Source: Chlorobiaceae bacterium
GTDB taxonomy: Bacteria; Bacteroidota; Chlorobiia; Chlorobiales; Chlorobiaceae
Reading direction: 5' to 3'
Length of the DNA stretch: 60,519 bases
Assembly: GCA_013335405.1 (NCBI GenBank)
Contig: JAAXVR010000011.1
Span: forward strand, 1 to 60,519
How positions within the stretch are numbered: the stretch's first letter is position 1; the number at the start of each line of letters is the position of its first letter. The notes beneath the pieces are model-generated. The model was not told the origin of the DNA, did not search any database, and saw only the letters and a list, made by a program, of their open reading frames with translations. Positions 53,447-60,519 of this stretch are shown here, one piece after another. Position numbers and translations under genes: made by a program.

Positions 53447-56400
53447 AAACACTGAACCATGCAGAGGTCGAGCTTTCCGGCTTCAACCTGATCGAGGCGA
53501 GCGCCGGGACGGGAAAGACATACGCCATCGCGTCGCTCTACCTGCGCCTGTTGCTTGAAAAAGAGCTGCTGCCCGAGCAGATCCTCGTGGTGACCTATAC
53601 CGAGGCTGCGACGCAGGAGCTTCGGGGAAGGATACGCAGCCGCATCCGCGAGGCGCTCGAAGTGATGGAAGGCCGGGCGACCGAGGACGCGTTCCTGCTG
53701 GTGCTCCGGGAAAAAGCTTCAAAGGAAGGACTGAAAAGGGTGCGCGACCTTCTCGAACGGGCGCTCTGCGCTTTTGATACGGCGTCGATCTTCACGATCC
53801 ACGGCTTCTGTCTTCGCGCGCTCCAGGATAACGCTTTCGAGAGCGGTTCGCTCTACGATTCCGAACTGGTGACCGACCAGACGGACCTGCTTCGCGAGAT
53901 CGTTGACGACTTCTGGCGGATGCATTTTTTCGGAGGCAGTGCGCCGCTTCTCGGCTATGCCCTCAGGAAACGCCTCGGCCCGGACAAGCTCATGTCGCTC
54001 CTTCGGGAGCTGCATGCCGGAACGGGGGTGGAAATCATCCCCGAATTCAGCGAGGAAGAGATTGCCGCGATCGAAGCGGACTGCATGGCCGCATACCGGG
54101 AAACCTGCTCGATATGGGGTGAACATCGGGATGCGATCATCGAACTTCTCTCCACGGACAAGGGCTTGAGCCGATCCGCGAAACATTACCGTCCAGACCT
54201 GCTGGGGCCCCTCTTTGCCGGCATGGATGCCTTCGCGGAGGGCGGCAATCCGTACGATCTGTTCGACGGGTTCGCGAAGCTCACGCAGCGTGGCATTTCT
54301 TCCGGCACCAAGGGCAAGGGAGCTACTCCCACACATCCGTTTTTCGACTCCTGCCAGCGACTTCAGGACGGGGTGGACCGACGGTTCCTCGCCCTGATAT
54401 CCGAGCTGGTGCATCATTACCGGAAAAGCCTGCCCGAGCGCAAGCGCACCGCGAATATCCGCTTTTTCGACGACCTTCTCGAAGACCTCTATCATGCGCT
54501 TCAGCCGGAAAAGGGCGGCGAGGCTCTCGCCGGGATCCTCCGGAACAGCTATCGCGCGGCACTGATCGACGAGTTCCAGGACACGGATCCCGTGCAGTAT
54601 GACATATTCAGGAAAATCTATGCCGGGTCCGGCTTGCCGCTTTTCCTGATAGGCGACCCGAAGCAGGCGATCTACAGCTTCCGGGGAGCGGATATCTTCG
54701 CCTACATGCGGGCGGCTAACGAGGTCGCAGCTGAAAAGCGCTTTACCCTGACGGAAAACTGGCGGTCCTCGCTGCTGCTTCTCGATGCGTTCAACACGCT
54801 GTTCGACAATGCGAAGCGGCCGTTTCTCTACGACGGCATCGCCTATCACCCTGTCGTTCCGGGCAGGAAGGAATTGAAGATGGCAGAGGCTTCCCGTGAT
54901 GATGACTTGCCGATGCAGCTCTGGTTCATGGATTCCGGCGACCGGAAGAACGGCGTGTTCAATGCCGACGATGCCGGCGCCTTCGCCGTAAAGGCCGTCA
55001 CTGGCGAAATCGCACGCATCCTGCGTGACGGGCTTGAGCTTCCCGGAGGCAGGCAATGTACTGCGGGAGACATCGCGGTTATCGTGCGAACTCACCGGCA
55101 GGCGGCCAGCATGCTCGAAGGGCTGCATGCCGCCGGTATCGCCGGGGTCATGCGGAGCAACAGGTGCGTTTTCTCGTCGCCGGAAGCCGGGGAGGTGCGG
55201 ATACTGCTCTCGGCCCTTGCCGATCCTTCAAGCGAAGGAAAGGTGCGGGCCGCGCTGGCGACCGACATGCTCGGCAGGACAGGCAACGAAATCGCTGCGT
55301 TAAGCGACGACGAGGAAGCATGGATAGCCTGCCTCAGGCAGTTCAGGTCCTGGCACGAACTCTGGCGTGAACGAGGTTTCATGGTCATGAGCCGGGAGCT
55401 TCTGGCGAAGGAAGGCGTTCGCGGCCGCCTGCTCGGGTATTCCGATGCTTCCGGAGAACGGCGGTTGACCAACCTGCTCCACTGTTTCGAACTGCTGCAT
55501 CGCGAAGAGCATGATCGTGGAACAGGCATGGAAGGCCTTGCCGCATGGTTCGGTGAACGCATGGCTGAAATGGAGGAGTCGGAAGAGCACCAGATCCGCC
55601 TCGAAACCGACGATGCCGCGGTGAAAATCGTAACGGTGCACGTCAGCAAAGGACTGGAATACCCTGTGGTGTTCTGTCCGTTCCTCTGGGGAAACGGCAG
55701 CAGGAAAGGTGACGTCGCGATGTTCCATGACGATGACGGCCGGCTGGTGAAAGATTTCGGTTCGGTCGGATACGATGACAATCTTTCACTCGCAGCAAGG
55801 GAATCTCTCGCCGAAAGCCTGAGGCTGCTCTATGTGGCCCTTACACGGGCGAAAAACCGCTGCTATCTCTTCAGCTGCAAGACCAGCGCCGGACGTTCAC
55901 CGGTCACCTATCTGCTCAATGCATCGGAAGAAACGAGGACGGCTGACAACCAGGCGTCGGCGCTTGAGGCCGAATCGTATTCCCTCGGCGCCGAAGCGAT
56001 GGCCAGGGGGCTTGAATCGATTGCCGAACATTCGGACGGCTCCATCGGGTACGGTTTGCTGAAACGAGAGAAGGTTTTCGAGGAGGCCGGTTTTTCCCTG
56101 CCCGGTCCGGAGAAGCATGAAGAGCTTGTACTGAAGCGTTTCGAAGGGAGCATCGACAAAACGTGGCGGGTGGCGAGCTTCACCTCGTTCAGCCGCCATG
56201 AAACGAAGAGCGCAGAACTTCCGGACCGCGACGAGTCAGGAAAAGTGGATGCGGAGCAACCTGTCGTTCCCTCCAATGTTGAGAAAAGCATCATCACTTT
56301 TCCGAAGGGGGCGCAGGCCGGAATCTTCCTGCACGGAATTTTTGAAGAGCTCGATTTTTCCAATCCTTCCGTGGAGAAAATCGGAGAGCTTGCCGGAACC

Positions 56401-57030
56401 GGGCTCGAACGGTACAACTTCGATAAAACCTGGCTGCCTTGCATCGTGAAAATGGTGCAGGATGTGCTTGAAACGCCTATCGATCCTCAGGATGCGACGT
56501 TCACGCTCGGTTCGCTTCGCACGAACAGCTGGATAACGGAACTGGAATTTTACTTTCCGCTCCGTTTCGTCACCTCCACCCGCCTTGCCGGAGTTCTCCG
56601 GGACCATGGAGTGCTTCCCGGCGGGACCGACCTCGCATCGCTTGCCTCCATACTGCAGTTCACCCCGGCGAAAGGCATGCTTATGGGGTTCATGGATATG
56701 GTTTTCGAACGGAACGGGCGCTACTACCTGCTCGACTGGAAATCGAACCATCTCGGCAACTCCATCGACGACTACGGACCGGAGGCCATGATGGCGGCCA
56801 TGCAACACAACCTCTATCCGCTGCAGTACCTGCTCTATACCGTGGCGCTCAACCGCTACCTTTCCACGAGGGTTGAAAACTACCGGTACGGCACCCATTT
56901 CGGGGGAGTGATCTATGTCTTCCTGCGTGGTGTTCAGCGGGAACGTGGCTGGAGCAGGGGATTTTACCGCGACCTTCCTCCAGAAGCGCTGATCGTAGAG
57001 CTCGCCAACCTGCTTATCGGGGAGGAATGA
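53443..57030 (+). CDS. recB: Exodeoxyribonuclease V, beta subunit (RecB), helicase-nuclease
   Basis: This is a 1195-residue UvrD-type helicase with a C-terminal nuclease. Walker A is LIEASAGTGKTYAIASLYLR. VVTYTEAATQELRGRIR, LIDEFQDTDPVQYDIFRKIY (DExx-box type) and GDPKQAIYSFRGADIFAYM follow. Helicase motifs continue with VTVHVSKGLEYPVVFCPF and LYVALTRAKNRCYLF. The nuclease has GFMDMVFERNGRYYLLDWKS, with the D...DxK metal-site motif. It is fully intact. The true start is the ATG at 53443, overlapping recC; the frame is open further upstream but lies inside recC. It overlaps recD by four bases. Confidence 0.95.
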   Translation: MKTLNHAEVELSGFNLIEASAGTGKTYAIASLYLRLLLEKELLPEQILVVTYTEAATQELRGRIRSRIREALEVMEGRATEDAFLLVLREKASKEGLKRVRDLLERALCAFDTASIFTIHGFCLRALQDNAFESGSLYDSELVTDQTDLLREIVDDFWRMHFFGGSAPLLGYALRKRLGPDKLMSLLRELHAGTGVEIIPEFSEEEIAAIEADCMAAYRETCSIWGEHRDAIIELLSTDKGLSRSAKHYRPDLLGPLFAGMDAFAEGGNPYDLFDGFAKLTQRGISSGTKGKGATPTHPFFDSCQRLQDGVDRRFLALISELVHHYRKSLPERKRTANIRFFDDLLEDLYHALQPEKGGEALAGILRNSYRAALIDEFQDTDPVQYDIFRKIYAGSGLPLFLIGDPKQAIYSFRGADIFAYMRAANEVAAEKRFTLTENWRSSLLLLDAFNTLFDNAKRPFLYDGIAYHPVVPGRKELKMAEASRDDDLPMQLWFMDSGDRKNGVFNADDAGAFAVKAVTGEIARILRDGLELPGGRQCTAGDIAVIVRTHRQAASMLEGLHAAGIAGVMRSNRCVFSSPEAGEVRILLSALADPSSEGKVRAALATDMLGRTGNEIAALSDDEEAWIACLRQFRSWHELWRERGFMVMSRELLAKEGVRGRLLGYSDASGERRLTNLLHCFELLHREEHDRGTGMEGLAAWFGERMAEMEESEEHQIRLETDDAAVKIVTVHVSKGLEYPVVFCPFLWGNGSRKGDVAMFHDDDGRLVKDFGSVGYDDNLSLAARESLAESLRLLYVALTRAKNRCYLFSCKTSAGRSPVTYLLNASEETRTADNQASALEAESYSLGAEAMARGLESIAEHSDGSIGYGLLKREKVFEEAGFSLPGPEKHEELVLKRFEGSIDKTWRVASFTSFSRHETKSAELPDRDESGKVDAEQPVVPSNVEKSIITFPKGAQAGIFLHGIFEELDFSNPSVEKIGELAGTGLERYNFDKTWLPCIVKMVQDVLETPIDPQDATFTLGSLRTNSWITELEFYFPLRFVTSTRLAGVLRDHGVLPGGTDLASLASILQFTPAKGMLMGFMDMVFERNGRYYLLDWKSNHLGNSIDDYGPEAMMAAMQHNLYPLQYLLYTVALNRYLSTRVENYRYGTHFGGVIYVFLRGVQRERGWSRGFYRDLPPEALIVELANLLIGEE

Positions 57031-58781
57031 GCATGGAATATCTGGAAAGGCCAATCGACCGACATTTTGCCGGGTTCGTCTGCAGGCAGGCGGGCAGCGG
57101 AGCGGATGAGGTGTTCCGTCTGATTGTTTCCATGGCAAGCGGTGCCGTGGGAAAGGGAAGCAGCTGCCTTGACCTCTCCGGTATTGCCGGACGTACCGTC
57201 ATTTACGGAAAGAAGGAATTTCTGTTGCCAGGTTTCGATGAACTGATGGCGCTTCTGAAAAGCTCATCCGTCGTGAGTTTTCAGGAAGGCGAATATCGTC
57301 CGTTGGTACTCGATGCCGCAGGCCGGCTTTATCTCTACCGCTACTGGCAATACGAAAATGAGCTTGCCGCCATGCTGCTCCAGAAAGCTTCGGAAGCTGA
57401 AAGATCTCTTGATGAAGCGCTTTTGCATGAAGCCCTTCTGCGGCTCTTTCCAGGTGAAGCCGATAGGGAGGAAGACCTCCAGAAAAAGGCTGCTGATGTT
57501 GCCCTTCACCGGCTTTTCTCGGTGATTTCCGGCGGGCCGGGGACCGGAAAGACCTCCACGGTTGTCCGTATTCTTGCGCTTCTTTTCGAGCAGCCGGGAG
57601 AGGGAAAACGGATCGCTCTCGTAGCCCCGACGGGAAAAGCTGCCGCCAGGCTGAAAGCATCCATCAGCGGCATGAGGAGCGCCCTCGATTGTACGGAAGA
57701 GATCAGGGCTGCCATCCCCTATGATGTCGCAACGATCCACGGGTTGCTCGGAACGATTCCCGGGTCCTCCCGCTTCCGCCATTCAGCGGAAAATCCCCTT
57801 CCGTTCGACACCGTCATTGTCGATGAAGCCTCCATGGTGGCACTGCCGCTGATGCATGCCCTCGTGACGGCGCTCAGGCCTCCGGCCCGGCTTGTGCTTC
57901 TCGGCGACAGGGAGCAGCTCGCCTCTGTCGAAGCAGGGGCCGTACTTGCGGATATCTGCAGGGCCGGGGAAGCGGGAACCGGTTCCCCTTTATCAGGAGC
58001 AATCGTGCAACTGGAAAAAAATTATCGTTTTCGCGACGGAAGCGGCATTGCCCAAATCACCCGGTCGATCATTGCCGGCAGGGAGGATGATGCGCTCAAT
58101 CTGCTGAAAAGCAATGTTCTGTCCGGTTTTTCATGGCAAAAAACACCTGCTCGCAAAGAACTTGTAGGATTCCTCTCCGGCAGGGTTATCGAAGGCTACC
58201 GGGAGTATCTCGATGCAGGATCTCCAGCTGAATCGCTTGAGCTGTTCGAGCGATTCAGGATATTGTGCGCCCTTCGAGAGGGCACATTCGGAGTGTCGGG
58301 CATCAACCGTATGGTCGAAAGCATTCTTGCCCGCGAAGGACTGATCGCACCGGTCGGCGACAACTATCGGGGCCGGCCGGTGCTTGTGACGGTCAACGAC
58401 TACTCCATGCGGCTTTTCAATGGCGACACCGGTATTCTTTTTCCCGATCCCGGCAACAGCGGGGCAATCAGGGCCTTCTTTCCTTCCTCGGACGGCGCAG
58501 CGCGGAGCATTCCTCCCGAACGCCTTCCGCAGCATGAAACTGCTTTTGCCATGACCGTGCACAAGAGCCAGGGTTCCGAATTCGACCGGGTGCTTTTCAT
58601 TCTTTCCCCCTTTGAACATGAAATTCTGACAAGGGAACTGCTTTATACGGGCTTGACAAGAGCGAGACGTTCAGTTGAGCTTGTCGCCGATGAAAACGTT
58701 TTTGCTGCTGCCGTCGGAAAAAGGGTTGAAAGGAGAACCGGGCTTCGGGAGAAACTCTTCGTTGGTTATAAAGGCAGCTGA
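57027..58781 (+). CDS. recD: Exodeoxyribonuclease V, alpha subunit (RecD), 5'-3' helicase
   Basis: This 584-residue SF1B helicase carries Walker A VISGGPGTGKTSTVVRILALL, motif Ia VAPTGKAAARL and Walker B VIVDEASMVALPLM. LVLLGDREQLASVEAGAVLAD, TVHKSQGSEFDRVLFI and LYTGLTRARRSVEL follow. RecD moves RecBCD along the 5'-ended strand. The ATG at 57027 overlaps the recB stop (ATGA); an ATG two codons later is equally possible. The C-terminus is complete, and no further gene follows on the strand for 546 bases. Confidence 0.94.
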   Translation: MSMEYLERPIDRHFAGFVCRQAGSGADEVFRLIVSMASGAVGKGSSCLDLSGIAGRTVIYGKKEFLLPGFDELMALLKSSSVVSFQEGEYRPLVLDAAGRLYLYRYWQYENELAAMLLQKASEAERSLDEALLHEALLRLFPGEADREEDLQKKAADVALHRLFSVISGGPGTGKTSTVVRILALLFEQPGEGKRIALVAPTGKAAARLKASISGMRSALDCTEEIRAAIPYDVATIHGLLGTIPGSSRFRHSAENPLPFDTVIVDEASMVALPLMHALVTALRPPARLVLLGDREQLASVEAGAVLADICRAGEAGTGSPLSGAIVQLEKNYRFRDGSGIAQITRSIIAGREDDALNLLKSNVLSGFSWQKTPARKELVGFLSGRVIEGYREYLDAGSPAESLELFERFRILCALREGTFGVSGINRMVESILAREGLIAPVGDNYRGRPVLVTVNDYSMRLFNGDTGILFPDPGNSGAIRAFFPSSDGAARSIPPERLPQHETAFAMTVHKSQGSEFDRVLFILSPFEHEILTRELLYTGLTRARRSVELVADENVFAAAVGKRVERRTGLREKLFVGYKGS

Positions 58782-59327
58782 CCGGAACAAATAACTGATG
58801 ATTGACTGTTGTACTGTCTGCCGGTTGATTCAGCTGTTTCAACGAATAGTATTTTGCGAGTCCGTTCCTCCCTGTTTATCTCTTTGAAATCAGGGTTATA
58901 AACTGTTTACATGCAGATAATTGAATATTATACGCTAAATTTATACTGAGTGTAGCATAACGAAACACTTTGCGTTAATAATACTTCATTGCCCCCAAGT
59001 CTTTATATTTTTTGATTCTATCGTATTGTTTCAATATGGAGCATTTTCCCTCATTATGATACGAAATGTGCTCGTATTACGGAAAGTGTAAAAAGGGTAA
59101 TAAAATGATCTTATCCTGATAACTTGCCGCAAATAAAAACATTATGAAACTTATCCGGACAGGGATGTCGTTGCTGGTATACTAATTGCTTATAAAACGG
59201 TAAGTGCCTTGCATTATCTCAATCTTTTCGAGCATAGGCAAAAATATGGTGACCTGTTGTTACGAACATATTTTTTAATCCTGTAAGGTTTAAAATCAGA
59301 TATCCGGAACCCCATTCATTCTGAATC
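58782..59327. promoter_or_regulatory. AT-rich region upstream of the giant adhesin gene
   Basis: These 546 bases have no gene. The sequence becomes strongly AT-rich from about 58910 to 59290. It is expected to hold the adhesin promoter and control sites. No clear hairpin terminator follows recD, and no palindrome stood out. Confidence 0.45.
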
Positions 59328-60519
59328 ATGAGCACCAATCATTCAACACCCCTTGCCACTGTATCGGATATATCCGGAAAAGTATGGGTCCGCTCCCAGG
59401 ACGGCTCTCTTCATCTTCTTCACAAGGGTGATACGGTGTATGAAGGTGAAGTGATCATAACCGAAGAGGGCAGCAATGTCAAGCTCAAGGCAATGAATGG
59501 GGCTACCCTTGATGTCATGCAGGGAAAAGAGCTTGCCCTGAGCGTTGATCTTTTTCAGGACAGGAATGCCGCCGGCGAAGAAGATTCTTCCTCTTCTGCT
59601 CCCCCTGCGCCGAAACCGCAGTCACCCGACAGGGCCACAAAGGAAAATGTTCAGCAATCTGAAGACGACAGTTCCGGTATTCACGGGTATATGCGGATTG
59701 GCCGTATTTCTGAAACAGTGGGAGATGCCCCGTATACCTTCCTTTCCTATACCGGCGGATACAGCAGCTCGCTTGATGGCCGTTCAACCGGCATGGACTC
59801 GTTCATGGAGGGGCGCGCCACGACAGACGAGCGGATACAGATGTCGATCTCTCCGATCACGTTTACATATGAACAGCAGGGTGTTGTTCAGAGGGAGTTC
59901 GACGGAGCCGAAGGGCCAGTATATTATTACGTTGCGGATACCGAACCGTTACTCTCCCCTGTTTCAAGTGAGGTAAACGAGGATGACCTTCCGGCCGGCA
60001 ATGACGAAGAGGCCCCCAAAGAATCTCTGGTTGTCGGCGGATCACTCGGAGTGGATACTGGCGGTGATTCGGTCGATACGTATTTTATCAATACCTCCAG
60101 CCTGCCATCTCTGACTTCAGAAGGAGAAGCAGTCGTTTACATTTTATCCCCTGACGGGCATACGATTACAGCTCAAACCACCTCGGGTGCACCGGTTTTC
60201 ACTATTACCATAAACAATCCCACCGATACCGGCGGCAACCAGTCCTATCAATTCACTCTGCAGGGTCCAGTTGATCATCCTGATGCAGATGGCCAGAATT
60301 CACAGGTTCTGAATTTTAACGTTGAAGTAGAGGATAGTACCGGTGATACGGCATCAGGCAGTTTTTCGGTAACGGTCGTTGACGACGTTCCATTGGCGAA
60401 GGCGGATTATGACAGCATCACGGAAGATGTTGTATCGATAACGGGCAATGTGGTGAACGGCGGCAGTCCCGCGACGGAGGATGATACGATCGGAGCGGAC
60501 AACGCACCAGTCAATCCGG
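59328..60519 (+). CDS. Large type I-secreted adhesin with LapA-like retention module (incomplete at window edge)
   Basis: The open frame runs from the ATG at 59328 to the window end, 397 codons without a stop. Residues 1-75 or so form a retention-module domain (ATVSDISGKVWVRSQDGSL, VYEGEVIITEEGSNVKLKA). This type holds LapA/BapA-like adhesins in the outer-membrane pore until a periplasmic protease frees them. A Ser/Pro-rich linker follows. Next comes a T1SS-143-type repeat (VNEDDLPAGN, LNFNVEVEDSTGDTASGSFS, VVDDVPLAKAD), which normally recurs many times in such proteins. The start of the next repeat is reached at the edge. It is expected to be thousands of residues long. The exporter and protease genes may lie beyond the window. 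Confidence 0.85.
   Translation, partial: MSTNHSTPLATVSDISGKVWVRSQDGSLHLLHKGDTVYEGEVIITEEGSNVKLKAMNGATLDVMQGKELALSVDLFQDRNAAGEEDSSSSAPPAPKPQSPDRATKENVQQSEDDSSGIHGYMRIGRISETVGDAPYTFLSYTGGYSSSLDGRSTGMDSFMEGRATTDERIQMSISPITFTYEQQGVVQREFDGAEGPVYYYVADTEPLLSPVSSEVNEDDLPAGNDEEAPKESLVVGGSLGVDTGGDSVDTYFINTSSLPSLTSEGEAVVYILSPDGHTITAQTTSGAPVFTITINNPTDTGGNQSYQFTLQGPVDHPDADGQNSQVLNFNVEVEDSTGDTASGSFSVTVVDDVPLAKADYDSITEDVVSITGNVVNGGSPATEDDTIGADNAPVNP

Noticed and set aside
53719-55128. 469-codon minus-strand open frame
   Set aside because: It is a shadow of recB caused by codon bias in a GC-rich gene; recB motifs are intact across the same bases.
58990-59050. Apparent relative of the cttggggacgta...aatcaaaaagatac repeat
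   Set aside because: In the reverse complement the two parts occur in the opposite order, so it is not a copy of that repeat.

Overview
The window looks like a chromosome segment from a green sulfur bacterium (Chlorobiaceae, probably Chlorobium or a close relative). This is inferred from gene content: a soluble Flx-Hdr electron-transfer cluster with a fused HdrC-HdrB, a secA-purL-nnr run, lipA, recCBD, a large RTX protein, and many RAYT-type repeats. No rRNA, tRNA, CRISPR array or intact insertion sequence was seen.

Layout. (1) 1-6.5 kb is accessory DNA. A 127-bp direct repeat brackets a RAYT transposase element that sits against a truncated DUF1828 gene. An Ivy-type lysozyme inhibitor gene follows, then an AAA15 ATPase/RloB pair resembling AbiL-type anti-phage systems, then a second, intact RAYT element with 19-bp perfect inverted repeats. 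(2) 6.6-14.2 kb carries an SMR transporter, a TPR protein, a small conserved protein, a 1642-residue RTX repeat protein and a SecB-like protein. (3) 14.4-35.5 kb is mostly core metabolism. It has a MurB-like protein with an extra C-terminal domain; the operon hdrCB-hdrA-flxD-flxC-flxB-flxA on the minus strand; an AlaC-like aminotransferase; secA-purL-nnr; an OGG1-type glycosylase; and a lipA-CPBP-like-SDR run. (4) 35.9-41.2 kb holds a secreted cupin followed by a YhaO/YhaN (SbcDC-like) nuclease-ATPase pair.

(5) 41.2-50.2 kb is a second, repeat-rich accessory region. It has a 170-bp tandem repeat, DUF3465, a DUF4160/DUF2442 pair, GNAT, SDR and methyltransferase genes, MITE-like elements, two PIN-toxin/antitoxin pairs plus a PIN fragment, RAYT remnants on both sides of a four-helix-bundle gene, an isolated hpnG, an IS3 orfA stub and a perfect 231-bp tandem duplication. 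(6) 50.2-58.8 kb is a tightly overlapping recC-recB-recD operon. (7) From 59.3 kb to the edge is the start of a large type I-secreted adhesin with a LapA-like retention module.

How the parts relate. The Flx-Hdr proteins are expected to form one cytoplasmic NADH-oxidising, flavin-based electron-bifurcating complex. RecBCD, YhaNO, the RloB/AAA15 pair and the toxin-antitoxin pairs give the window a strong DNA-repair and defence flavour. Both giant secreted proteins need a type I exporter that is not encoded here. Two RAYT genes, several decayed RAYT fragments and at least seven copies of one short GGGACG-headed repeat show that a RAYT/REP-like system has shaped the accessory stretches.
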